A DNA stretch of 17,327 nucleotides from RGIG5612 sp045616165 (GCA_045616165.1 JAZLGF010000047.1:1-17327), one strand, 5' to 3'. Positions 7,834 through 14,815 are shown, counted from the stretch's first letter. The notes: generated by a model from the sequence alone, not told the origin. A program made the numbers and translations.

Positions 7834-8773
7834 ATGTTTCCCTCAATCTTGCTTTGATAACTTCCGAAGGTGTGTTAGCGATTTTACCTGTGAGTATCAT
7901 TCGAAGATTTTTTATTTCTGTTTCTTTTGCTACTAAATATCCGACTATCGGCTGAATTCCGAACGGAACATATAACGCATCTTTTATAAATTCCATCTTT
8001 CTATCATCTAGATGTTTTTCAAACTGGCCGTCTTTAACTTCGGATGCAAATCTTAGCGCTTCTGCTTCAATACTATCTTCGTCAAAGTTTCCGCCTTCTA
8101 AGAAAACTTTTCTAAAGAAGTTTTTGTTCTTTTCTATTTTCTTAAGTCTGACGAATGTGTTGATATTAACTGTATCTATTAAAAGTCTTATATATTCACT
8201 TATATAGATATCGTCCGGATCTTCTTCAGAATCTTCCGCATCGTTAAGCATGTCACGATAACATCCTCTATCTAGTATGATATCGATTTCTTGTGGGTCT
8301 CTTATTTTTGCAAATGAATCAATCGCTTCTTGGAGCGCTTCTCTCATATGTAATGATAATCCCGAAAAGTCACGCTTCTTTATGCAATCTTCTAAATGTT
8401 CTGGATCTATTGTGCCAGTGTGAAGAAGATATGGTTTTGGATCTATTTTCAAAAACTCTGCCTTAAGAAGAACTTTTGCATTATGATAATCATTTGGGAA
8501 AGCAAATAAATTCATTTCCTTTTCATTTGGAATTACTGAATAAATTGTTTCATACGCTTTTTCTAGATTATCTCTTAAGATATATTCAAAGTCTCTTGGA
8601 TTTGCCAGTTCTTTTCCGTTTCCGTAGCCAAAATCAACGAGCATGTTCATGGCAGCTTGAACAGTAGGCTGTTCAAGTAGCTTATCCATATCTGCTTCAT
8701 TTAGCAGATTAACTTCTTCGCTTCTTACAACCACACATGAAAATATGTAATCATCTTCCGTATGCTTTGCCAT
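7826..8773 (-). CDS. ntpC: V-type ATPase subunit C (AC39/d family, rotor adaptor)
   Basis: Subunit C (V-ATPase d/AC39 family), a funnel-shaped helical protein that seats the central stalk (D, F) on the membrane K ring. The 315 residues are slightly short of the usual roughly 330. Recognition rests on position between E and F and on weakly conserved features: the N-terminal VVRSEEVNLL, the central IDIILDRGCYRDML, and the C-terminal PFGIQPIVGYLVAKETEIKNLRMILTG, where the YLVAKE.E..NLR..L pattern is diagnostic. The start at 8773 is supported by AAAGGAG seven bases upstream. Unlike every other ATPase subunit here it does not abut its upstream neighbour: 300 nt of tandem repeat separate it from subunit E. 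Its initiation is therefore independent of E. Confidence 0.93.
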   Translation of the reverse strand: MAKHTEDDYIFSCVVVRSEEVNLLNEADMDKLLEQPTVQAAMNMLVDFGYGNGKELANPRDFEYILRDNLEKAYETIYSVIPNEKEMNLFAFPNDYHNAKVLLKAEFLKIDPKPYLLHTGTIDPEHLEDCIKKRDFSGLSLHMREALQEAIDSFAKIRDPQEIDIILDRGCYRDMLNDAEDSEEDPDDIYISEYIRLLIDTVNINTFVRLKKIEKNKNFFRKVFLEGGNFDEDSIEAEALRFASEVKDGQFEKHLDDRKMEFIKDALYVPFGIQPIVGYLVAKETEIKNLRMILTGKIANTPSEVIKARLRETYV

Positions 8774-8793
8774 GTATACTCCTTTTCTATAGC

Positions 8794-9069
8794 TCGCTCC
8801 CGTAGGACATCTCCCATTGCTTCGCAGGTACCTCCCCTAGTAGGGTCCCTCCTGCTCGCATGGTGCCCTCCTACTCGCGCGAGCTCTTTACTATCTACTA
8901 TCTCGCTCCCGTAGGACATCTCCCATACTTCGCAGGTACCTCCCTTAATAGGGTCCCTCCTGCTCGCATGGTGCCCTCCTACTCGCGCGAGCTCTTTACT
9001 ATCTACTATCTCGCTCCCGTAGGACACCTCCCATACTTCGTTTGGAACTTTCCTTCTTCGCGCGAGTTT
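8794..9069 (-). repeat. GC-rich 108/109-nt tandem repeat inside the V-ATPase operon
   Basis: Two full units (8794-8902 and 8903-9010) and an internally shortened third (9011 to about 9069) fill the only long gap in the operon, between subunits E and C. Each full plus-strand unit starts TCGCTCCCGTAGGACA and ends with TCTTTACTATCTACTATC; copies differ at only a few bases. Each contains the palindrome CTCGCGCGAG. On the transcribed (minus) strand each unit carries several ribosome-site-like motifs, including AGGAGG followed 5 nt later by ATG (AGGAGGGCACCATG), plus GGGAGGTACC. The third copy keeps about the first 30 bases, diverges, then returns to CGCGCGAG. Composition is far more GC-rich than the flanks. 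Its reading frames are not convincing genes. It may be an imported intergenic repeat, an mRNA processing or stability element, or both. Confidence 0.9.
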
Positions 9070-9073
9070 TTTA

Positions 9074-9661
9074 TTATTCTGTGAAAAGCATCTTTGCTAC
9101 TTCGCCTGAAAGATACTCTTTGCTTTCTAAAACAAGTGACTCTACTGTGTTATCTATATATATGTTATCGCCTGCGATAATATAGCCGCCAACCATTTTG
9201 CCTGTTTCTTTTGATAAAACAAAATCGCCTTTGCCTACTTCGCTATTAAGGCTATCTACTATCTTCTTGCCGATTTTTTCTTTTTCTTCAGCATTGAAAA
9301 TTAGTTCTCCGCCTTTAACACCTGATTCAAGTCCCATGTTTATTAGCATTTTTACATAAGTTTCTGGTTCTACCTTAGTTGTGAAATTTTCGATTGCGCC
9401 ATCAAAACATTCACCGATAATTTCTTGCTTTTTGTTTAAGATAACTTTTTTGCTATCTATAAACGCAACTGACTTACGACGCTCAACGATTTTTCCTTTT
9501 TCGTCCGCGCCTTTGCTTTCTGCATCACTTAATATTACCGATGCTTTTTCTTTTGCTTCTTCGATAATGGCCTGGCTTTTTACTTTTGCTTCGCCTAAAA
9601 TTTCTTCCTTTACAACTACGGCTTCATCCAATATCTTTGCTGTAATTTTTTCTATACTCAT
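9074..9661 (-). CDS. ntpE: V-type ATPase subunit E (peripheral stalk)
   Basis: Subunit E of the peripheral stalk, which pairs with the G/H-type subunit to hold the A3B3 head against rotation. The 195-residue protein has a long charged N-terminal helix (about 1-70, rich in EAKEKA/EEAK heptads) that would wind with the partner helix. A globular C-terminal domain ends with a GGYIIAGDNIYIDNTVESLV-type segment typical of the family (Gly-Gly-Tyr-Ile, then Asn-Thr). AAGGAG precedes the ATG at 9661, 21 nt after the stop of subunit K. It is the last of the stator and membrane genes (G/H, I, K, E) before the repeat-filled gap that separates them from C, F, A, B and D. Confidence 0.93.
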   Translation of the reverse strand: MSIEKITAKILDEAVVVKEEILGEAKVKSQAIIEEAKEKASVILSDAESKGADEKGKIVERRKSVAFIDSKKVILNKKQEIIGECFDGAIENFTTKVEPETYVKMLINMGLESGVKGGELIFNAEEKEKIGKKIVDSLNSEVGKGDFVLSKETGKMVGGYIIAGDNIYIDNTVESLVLESKEYLSGEVAKMLFTE

Positions 9662-9682
9662 TTCTGCTCCTTATTAAAGGGA

Positions 9683-10144
9683 CTATGCTTGTAACCAAAT
9701 TAATACTGAAACCAAAAGTGCAAGGATAGCATATGTCTCTACCATAGCTGTGTAGATAATACCCTTAACCATCTGGTCTGGTCTTTTAGCCATAAGTTGA
9801 AGTGCTGATGCTGCTGCCTTACCTTGGCCAATACCTGAAAGGAATCCAACTACGCCAATAGGAATACCAGCTGCAAAATAAAACCAACCTTGATCCATTG
9901 TTAAAGGAATCATGTTTCCTGTAAGGAATCCAGTTTTAAAGAGAATCAGGAAAGCGATAATTAATCCGTAGATACCCTGGGTTCCCGGAAGTGCCTGAAG
10001 GATAATTGTTTTACCGAATTTCTTTGGGTCAGAAGCAACAACTCCTGCTGCTGCCTGTCCGGCAATACCAACACCCATACCTGATCCACAGCCTGCACAT
10101 GCTGCGATTGCTGCTCCAATAAGAGCAAGTCCACTAGCAGTCAT
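9683..10144 (-). CDS. ntpK: V-type ATPase subunit K (rotor ring proteolipid, Na+-type signature)
   Basis: The membrane rotor-ring proteolipid: 153 residues, four membrane helices, a duplicated two-helix hairpin as in E. hirae NtpK (156). Ion-site residues are visible. ALPGTQG at 51-57 supplies Thr55 and Gln56 on helix 2; GIGQGKAA has Gln107 on helix 3; MVETYAI has the essential Glu136 on helix 4. These match the Leu/Thr/Gln/Gln/Glu set that coordinates sodium in E. hirae NtpK, so the enzyme is predicted to translocate Na+ rather than H+. That is inference from signature residues. The first hairpin lacks an acidic ion site, as is usual in this type. A strong AGGAGG precedes the ATG at 10144. 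It is 12 nt downstream of subunit I. Confidence 0.96.
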   Translation of the reverse strand: MTASGLALIGAAIAACAGCGSGMGVGIAGQAAAGVVASDPKKFGKTIILQALPGTQGIYGLIIAFLILFKTGFLTGNMIPLTMDQGWFYFAAGIPIGVVGFLSGIGQGKAAASALQLMAKRPDQMVKGIIYTAMVETYAILALLVSVLIWLQA

Positions 10145-10156
10145 AATAATTTCCTC

Positions 10157-12136
10157 CTAAATGTTTAAACTTTTTTTATCGATTTTTATAAACTTAGTAT
10201 TTTTCTTAAGGGGCATGAACGCATCTCCACCGTCTTCGTAGAATTTTCCGAAGAATTCTACATATTGAAGTCTTGATGCATGGATAAACGCTCCTAATAC
10301 ATTTATTGCAAAGTTAAGTACATGTCCTACTACGAATACTATTCCAAGGAAAATAAGTCCTGCGATTCCTTTTCCTAAGAGTGAGCCCATAAGGTTTACA
10401 ACCTGGCCGATAACGCCTGTCGCAAGACCTAAGGCTAGTATTCTAGTATAGGAAAGAATATCTGATACATAACTTGTAACATCGTAAAGTCCTAAAAGAC
10501 CTCCTGTAACTTTTCCGAAGCCTTTCTTATATCGTCCTGCTGTAAAGAGAACGCCTGCAGCGCCGACGATTGTTACCCACATACCTGGAGCTGTAGGAAT
10601 TCCAATTGTTCCGCCAGCAAGCCACCAGATAAGACCGATAATAATCATGTACCAAAATCCCTGGTCACATAATGCGTCGAACCAATGGCCGTCTTTTATC
10701 TGCATGTATGATTTAATTCCCATCGCTATAAAGATATGAACTATACCGAATGCGATAGAGATAATTAAAAGCGTAAGTGGGTTATCGAGCGGGTCGAACA
10801 TTACTGGTGGTATTGTAACTTCAGCTCCAAAAAGTCCTGACACTACAGAAACAATATTTCCGAACCATCCACCAAACATTACTCCCCAGAAGAATGTTGA
10901 GATGCCGCAATATAAAAAGCCTCTCATCATCTTATATGTTGTGCCCTCAAGATTGAATTTCTTAAGGACTATGAAGCATATAACGGTCATTATTATTCCG
11001 TAACATGCATCGGAAAACATCATTCCAAAGAAGCATACGTAGAAAAGCGCATAAATTGATGTTGGGTCAAAGCTTCCGTATGCTGGAAGTGAATACATTT
11101 CTGTAACCGCTTCGATTGGACTAAAGAAGTCTGGGTTCTTAAGAAGTACCGGAACGTTTTCTCCTTCTTCCGGATCTCTGAATTCAAAGTGGCATTCGTT
11201 TTCTTCTAAGATTTCAGTTACTTTTTTAACTGCTGGATATGGTACCCATCCTTCTATGAAAAAGGCTCTCTTTGTCTCTAAGAATTTGGACACGGTTTTT
11301 CTCTTATCCATTTCAATAATCATCATGTCCGAATAATCTTCGATTTCGTTTTTAAGTACAGCCTTTTGTTTTACTTCGTTTTTAAGATCTTCTATTTGCT
11401 TTGTGAGTTCTTCTTTTTCTTTTTCGCATGCTTTAATTACTTCTTTTGCTGTGCCATTAAAGCCTTTGAATGAAAGTTGTGAAAAGCTTACTTCTCTAAG
11501 TTCTTTAAGAACTTCTTCTGTGACACTTTTATCTGTAATTAATGCTACATATATATTTTCTTTATCTTGGTAAACTTTGCGAATTTCGAGTAAATCGCTT
11601 AGCTCTTTTATATTTTGTTCTATTTCTTCAAATGAACTTGCCGAAGGAAGACATCCTAATATAATGTCTGTAAGATTTGTTTCTTCAACTTCTAATGAAA
11701 GTCCATAACCTTGCCATGGTTCAACTTGAAGTTTATCAGTATCTAATTTATTTACCTTATCTGAAAGAGCGCGGATTTCTTCGTTGATTTCTATAAAGCG
11801 GTCTATGTTTTCTTCGGTTTTAGCGTTACGCTCTGGAATATGTAAAGCACTGAATTCGCTTACTATTCTTCTTGTCTTGAAAAGTGGGTTTTTAAGTTTT
11901 CCATATTTTTCGATAATGTCTAAAGCCTGAGCAGCCTTACTTATTTTTGCTTCGTAAATAGCGGCTTCTTCTTGTTCATCTCCAACGCGAACATTTTCAG
12001 CCCAGTATTCATCTGCCAGATTTGCGCTCTGTTCTGTCAGCTCTATAACCTCTAAGTCCATGAGCTGCTTTATCAGATTTTCTCTACAGTCATCTAACCC
12101 GATGGCTGATACTTTTTGCATCCTAACGATTGACAC
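10157..12136 (-). CDS. ntpI: V-type ATPase subunit I (membrane stator, a-subunit type)
   Basis: The 659-residue stator subunit that forms the ion half-channels against the K ring. The N-terminal half (1 to about 350) is cytosolic, with long coiled-coil arms (about 85-130 and 235-280) that contact the peripheral stalks. The C-terminal half has about eight membrane helices starting near FYVCFFGMMFSDACYG. The helix SYTRILALGLATG holds Arg565, and the following HASRLQYVEFF holds Arg622; these are the two conserved arginines of the ion path. The start is taken as GTG at 12136 because SIVRMQKVSAIG aligns with the usual family N-terminus and AAGGA lies upstream. An internal ATG at 12121 lacks a spaced ribosome site. 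The start overlaps the preceding stalk gene by 14 nt. KKNTKFIKI at the end is family-typical. Confidence 0.95.
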   Translation of the reverse strand: MSIVRMQKVSAIGLDDCRENLIKQLMDLEVIELTEQSANLADEYWAENVRVGDEQEEAAIYEAKISKAAQALDIIEKYGKLKNPLFKTRRIVSEFSALHIPERNAKTEENIDRFIEINEEIRALSDKVNKLDTDKLQVEPWQGYGLSLEVEETNLTDIILGCLPSASSFEEIEQNIKELSDLLEIRKVYQDKENIYVALITDKSVTEEVLKELREVSFSQLSFKGFNGTAKEVIKACEKEKEELTKQIEDLKNEVKQKAVLKNEIEDYSDMMIIEMDKRKTVSKFLETKRAFFIEGWVPYPAVKKVTEILEENECHFEFRDPEEGENVPVLLKNPDFFSPIEAVTEMYSLPAYGSFDPTSIYALFYVCFFGMMFSDACYGIIMTVICFIVLKKFNLEGTTYKMMRGFLYCGISTFFWGVMFGGWFGNIVSVVSGLFGAEVTIPPVMFDPLDNPLTLLIISIAFGIVHIFIAMGIKSYMQIKDGHWFDALCDQGFWYMIIIGLIWWLAGGTIGIPTAPGMWVTIVGAAGVLFTAGRYKKGFGKVTGGLLGLYDVTSYVSDILSYTRILALGLATGVIGQVVNLMGSLLGKGIAGLIFLGIVFVVGHVLNFAINVLGAFIHASRLQYVEFFGKFYEDGGDAFMPLKKNTKFIKIDKKSLNI

Positions 12137-12449
12137 TGTTTTGTACTATCCTTTCAACTATAAAGCTTGCAACTTTAGCTTTGCCATCAAGCGCTTTCTT
12201 TGCCATACTTTCTGCTGTATCTTTAGCTTCTTTTATCGCCTGGGCATATTCTTCATCGGCAATTTTCTCGCCTTCTGCTATAAGCTTGTCGTACTTTTCT
12301 TTTGCTTCTTTCTCAGCAGCATTAACTATTTTTGTTGCCTCTGAATAAGCAGACTCAGTCATTGTTACTGCTTCTAGCTTAGCATCTTTCTTCTGGCGAT
12401 CTGCATCATTTTCTGCATTTCTGATGAGTGTCAGTTCTTCTGTAAACAC
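12123..12449 (-). CDS. ntpF: V-type ATPase peripheral-stalk subunit, G/H type (NtpF-like)
   Basis: A 108-residue, almost wholly helical, charged protein with continuous Ala/Glu/Lys heptads (residues about 10-85). It is the partner of subunit E in the peripheral stalk. The family has low sequence identity, so the call relies on length, coiled-coil character and position as first gene of the operon, just before subunit I. That is the order seen in E. hirae ntp and archaeal aha operons. The start is the GTG at 12449; no ATG lies nearby in frame, and AAAGGA is 11 nt upstream. The rare start and long spacing might keep its synthesis moderate. It ends inside the start of subunit I (14-nt overlap). 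The symbol follows E. hirae naming; archaeal names are AhaH or AtpH. Confidence 0.85.
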   Translation of the reverse strand: MFTEELTLIRNAENDADRQKKDAKLEAVTMTESAYSEATKIVNAAEKEAKEKYDKLIAEGEKIADEEYAQAIKEAKDTAESMAKKALDGKAKVASFIVERIVQNSVNR

Positions 12450-12538
12450 GGATATAAGCTTCCTTTCAAAATATTTTTTGATTTTTATAAACTCTTTTAA
12501 CGGAAAGTCATTCTTAAAAAATTTTCAACTTCCCCCGC

Positions 12539-12573
12539 ATTATAATAGTATCACTAGAATGTATCTTTTTCAA
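12539..12573 (-). promoter_or_regulatory. Probable promoter of the V-ATPase operon
   Basis: On the minus strand TTGAAA (12573-12568) is followed after 17 nt by TACTAT, with a perfect TATAAT six bases further on (12544-12539), so the exact -10 is uncertain. The stretch lies between the terminator of the deaminase gene and the first ATPase gene, and leaves a leader of about 80-90 nt. The rest of the gap 12450-12710 is AT-rich with repeated ATACATG motifs. I see no riboswitch there. Confidence 0.5.
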
Positions 12574-12632
12574 TACAAGCCCTTTTCAAATACATGTCCT
12601 TTTTTTATACATGAAAAAATATTGACAAATAC

Positions 12633-12677
12633 AAAAAATATATCCAATCTCCTGTTTTGCTTACATGAGATTGGATA
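12633..12677 (-). terminator. Rho-independent terminator after the dCMP deaminase gene
   Basis: A perfect 11-bp stem (TATCCAATCTC at 12641-12651 with GAGATTGGATA at 12667-12677) encloses a 15-nt loop. On the minus strand it is followed by TATTTTTTG (12640-12632), giving the U-tract. It begins 33 nt after the deaminase stop codon. It separates the Sua5-to-deaminase cluster from the V-ATPase operon. Confidence 0.82.
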
Positions 12678-12710
12678 CATGTTTCTTTGCTATTTGATGT
12701 ACTTTCCTTT

Positions 12711-13199
12711 TTACAGTTTAAGGTTAATTTCCTTTCCTGATGGTTTATACATTTCGTAAACAACCCCTGCAGCATCTAGCATCCTTTTTGATGCTATTAC
12801 TCCCGGTGTGTCTGCGTATTTGTCCTCTTTATAAATTATCTTTTTTATTCCTGCCTGAATACATGCTTTTGCGCATTCATTACATGGGAACAAAGTAACA
12901 TAAAGCTTTGTGCCCTCTAAACTTCCTCCGCGGTAGTTTAAGATTGCGTTAAGCTCGCTATGTGTTGAATAAAAATATTTGCAATGTTCTGGTGTTTCGT
13001 CTGTTTTTTCCCAAGGGAATTCATCGTCTGAGCATCCCCATGGAAGTCCGTTATATCCCATTGATAAAATTTTGTTTTCCGGGCTTACGATACATGCTCC
13101 GACCTGGGTTGATGGATCTTTTGATCTTTGAGCGGCTAGGCTCGCAACACCCATAAAATATTCATCCCAGCTTATATAGTCTTCTCTTTTGTTGCTCAT
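12711..13199 (-). CDS. comEB: dCMP deaminase (ComEB-like, cytidine/deoxycytidylate deaminase family)
   Basis: A zinc-dependent deaminase of 162 residues, most likely converting dCMP to dUMP for thymidylate synthesis. The zinc site is complete: HSE at 80-82 (His80 ligand, Glu82 proton shuttle) and PCNEC at 105-109 (Cys106 and Cys109 ligands). The N-terminus WDEYFMGVASLAAQRSKDPSTQVGA and the NGLPWG segment are typical of the dCMP deaminase/ComEB group rather than of tRNA adenosine deaminase. AGGAG lies six bases before the ATG at 13199. It is 9 nt downstream of rpiB, the arrangement often seen in clostridia, where this gene sits in the cluster leading to the ATP synthase operon. It is the last gene of its operon, followed by a clear terminator. 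The family call is firm; the exact substrate is by homology. Confidence 0.93.
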   Translation of the reverse strand: MSNKREDYISWDEYFMGVASLAAQRSKDPSTQVGACIVSPENKILSMGYNGLPWGCSDDEFPWEKTDETPEHCKYFYSTHSELNAILNYRGGSLEGTKLYVTLFPCNECAKACIQAGIKKIIYKEDKYADTPGVIASKRMLDAAGVVYEMYKPSGKEINLKL

Positions 13200-13208
13200 A
13201 AATTTCTC

Positions 13209-13637
13209 CTAATCTTCTAGTTTTCCAATTCGTCTTATATGGTTTTCTCCATTAGAAAATGGTGTGTCTAAGAATATATCTAAAAGTTTTGTCGCTTTTT
13301 CTATATCTATTACTCTAGCTCCCATGCAGATTACATTCGCATCATTATGCTCTCTTGTTGCTTGGGCTGAAAATTCTTCTGTAAGGACTGCTGCCCTAAC
13401 GCCTTTTACTTTATTTGCTGCCATGCTCATACCGATTCCCGTACCGCATATAAGCATTCCTTTTTTGGCTCTGCCTTCAGCTACTTCTTTTGCTACGGCT
13501 TTGGCAAATTCTGGATAATCGCAAGAGTCGGTACTATTTGTTCCAAAATCTTTAACTTCATATCCGCGCTCTTTTAAGTGTTCTTTAAGAGCTTCTTTCA
13601 TTTCGTATCCTGCATGGTCTGATCCTACTGCTATCAT
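13209..13637 (-). CDS. rpiB: Ribose-5-phosphate isomerase B
   Basis: A cytoplasmic pentose-phosphate enzyme of 142 residues interconverting ribose 5-phosphate and ribulose 5-phosphate (RpiB/LacA/LacB family). Visible active-site motifs are GSDHAGYEMK at 5-14 (Asp7, His8), the CGTGIGMSMAANK loop with the catalytic Cys64, and REHNDANVICMGAR with His97-Asn98. Its length is normal, and it resembles RpiB rather than the sugar-phosphate isomerases LacA/LacB, although sequence alone does not fully exclude related aldose substrates. It starts with an ATG sharing one base with the TAA stop of the upstream phosphatase-like gene (TAATG), so the two are translationally coupled. The order Sua5, YwlE-like, RpiB is the same as ywlC-ywlE-ywlF in Bacillus. 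Confidence 0.95.
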   Translation of the reverse strand: MIAVGSDHAGYEMKEALKEHLKERGYEVKDFGTNSTDSCDYPEFAKAVAKEVAEGRAKKGMLICGTGIGMSMAANKVKGVRAAVLTEEFSAQATREHNDANVICMGARVIDIEKATKLLDIFLDTPFSNGENHIRRIGKLED

Positions 13638-14098
13638 TATTCTTCCTCTTTTAATTTTTGAACTAAATTTTCTATAAGTCCCTTAGCAACATCGCTGATT
13701 TTTTGGTAATCACCTATTGTTCCTCCCATAGGCGCCTTTATATCTCCGGTGCTTCCGAGAAATTCTTTTAGCGTGTACACGTTTGTTGCATTAGGGAAAT
13801 TTGAATACGCCTTATCTTTGCTATCTTTATCTAGCGCAAGTATAACTACTCCATCTTCGAAATAGCTTTCATCAAGCTGCTTTGCAACATGCTCGCTTAA
13901 ATCAATATTATAATATTGTGCGATTATATCAATCTTTGGATTAATTGGTTCTGGAAACAAAACTACATTTCCAACGTCCGAAACTTCAATGGAATCAATT
14001 TGATTTTCGTTTAGAGTTCTAGTTAGAAGTGCTGCCATTAATGGACCCAGAGCTGTGTTTTCTTCGTCTAATATTACGACTTTTTTATATTTGCTCAT
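13637..14098 (-). CDS. Low-molecular-weight protein phosphatase fold lacking catalytic residues (pseudophosphatase, YwlE position)
   Basis: A 153-residue protein with the overall pattern of low-molecular-weight tyrosine/arginine phosphatases: an N-terminal strand into NT..G/SPLMAALL, the NIDLSEHVAKQL segment, VVILALDKDSKD, and the C-terminal APMGGTIGDYQKISDV, which aligns with the usual PDP.GG....Y. The active site is gone. In the normal C(X)5R loop (CTGNTCRSPM) this protein has DEENTALGPLM: the nucleophile Cys is Asp11 and the phosphate-binding Arg is Leu17. The general-acid Asp of the DP loop is Ala122. The reading frame is intact, has AGGAGG before its start and is coupled to rpiB, so it looks kept rather than decaying. 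In Bacillus the gene at this position (YwlE) removes phosphate from arginine. Here a binding, scaffolding or regulatory role is more likely than catalysis. Confidence 0.8.
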   Translation of the reverse strand: MSKYKKVVILDEENTALGPLMAALLTRTLNENQIDSIEVSDVGNVVLFPEPINPKIDIIAQYYNIDLSEHVAKQLDESYFEDGVVILALDKDSKDKAYSNFPNATNVYTLKEFLGSTGDIKAPMGGTIGDYQKISDVAKGLIENLVQKLKEEE

Positions 14099-14117
14099 AA
14101 CGCCTCCTAAGCTTTGC

Positions 14118-14133
14118 TTTACAATATTGTAAA
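14118..14133. promoter_or_regulatory. Perfect 16-bp palindrome between the Sua5 and phosphatase-like genes
   Basis: TTTACAATATTGTAAA is a perfect dyad in the 42-nt gap between the stop of the threonylcarbamoyl-AMP synthase gene and the ribosome site of the next gene. It could be an operator for a dimeric regulator or a small stem-loop (6 bp, 4-nt loop). I do not recognise the regulator, and in AT-rich DNA one such palindrome may arise by chance. Confidence 0.35.
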
Positions 14134-14140
14134 TGTTTCA

Positions 14141-14767
14141 CTATATATTTTCAATTGTTGTTTTTATCATCTCTTTTGTGATGACGCCTTCTCTTAATAT
14201 TTCAAATGGTTCTTTTGTTACGTCTACCACCGTTGATGCAATCCCTATGTCACATGCCCCACCGTCAATAAGCATATCGATTTTTCCATCTAAATCTTCT
14301 TCGACATCTTTTGCCGTTACCGAGCTTCGCTTTCCTGATGTATTTGCGCTCGGCGTAGCTAGTGGACTGCCCGCTTCCTTTATTATATTCCTTGCCACAT
14401 CGCTAGACGGCATCCTTATTCCTATTGTATCTTTGCCAGCTGTAACATTATCCGGAATGCCTTCTTTTTTCTTGAAAACAAGTGTAAGTGCTCCTGGCCA
14501 ATATCTTCTCATAAGTTTATGTGCTTTTGGTGAAATCTCATCTGCTAAAAGTTTTACCTCGCTTATATCACTTATCAGTATGCTAAGCGGTTTCTTTTCA
14601 TCTCTTCCTTTTGCTTCAAATATTTTTGATACCGCATCTTTATCTTTATATACTGCGCCAAGACCATAAACAGTGTCTGTTGGAAACGCAACAATTCCAC
14701 CGTTTTTTAAGATTTGTCCTGCTCTTTCATATGCTTCTTTACTAGGCTGATTTATTATTGTTTTCAT
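14141..14767 (-). CDS. ywlC: L-threonylcarbamoyladenylate synthase (Sua5/YrdC/YwlC family)
   Basis: A 208-residue cytoplasmic enzyme making threonylcarbamoyl-AMP from threonine, bicarbonate and ATP, the first step of the t6A37 modification of ANN-decoding tRNAs. The YrdC fold motifs are present: FPTDTVYGLGA at 28-38, KGRDEKKPL at 53-61 (the KxR...KP nucleotide and carbonate site), the WPGALTLVF segment, and TPSANTSG at 138-145. It lacks the extra C-terminal Sua5 domain of the roughly 340-residue enzymes, so it is of the short TsaC type. No strong ribosome site precedes the ATG at 14767, but the N-terminus (MKTIINQ) is plausible and a promoter lies just upstream. It is the first gene of the minus-strand housekeeping operon and is transcribed divergently from the Lgt-like gene. 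Confidence 0.94.
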   Translation of the reverse strand: MKTIINQPSKEAYERAGQILKNGGIVAFPTDTVYGLGAVYKDKDAVSKIFEAKGRDEKKPLSILISDISEVKLLADEISPKAHKLMRRYWPGALTLVFKKKEGIPDNVTAGKDTIGIRMPSSDVARNIIKEAGSPLATPSANTSGKRSSVTAKDVEEDLDGKIDMLIDGGACDIGIASTVVDVTKEPFEILREGVITKEMIKTTIENI

Positions 14768-14815
14768 AATTTTTATTTTTCATTTGCTTTTCTTTTAATC
14801 TTTGCTTGCTTGCCA

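Noticed and set aside
8725..9027. A 100-codon minus-strand reading frame containing a repeated 36-residue sequence (MSYGSEIVDSKELARVGG...).
   Set aside because: It arises by reading through the tandem repeat, because the unit length is close to a multiple of three. It runs out of frame into subunit C and shifts character at the 109-nt unit. It has no coding signature of its own.
8860..9084. A plus-strand reading frame through the same tandem repeat.
   Set aside because: It is antisense to the operon, made of repeat sequence, and overlaps the end of subunit E.
12541..12640. Plus-strand promoter (TTGACA at 12623) in the gap before the V-ATPase operon.
   Set aside because: No -10 match lies at suitable distance and no plus-strand gene follows.
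14141..14669. Plus-strand reading frame of 178 codons opposite the Sua5 gene.
   Set aside because: It is antisense to a clearly conserved enzyme gene and its translation resembles no protein family.
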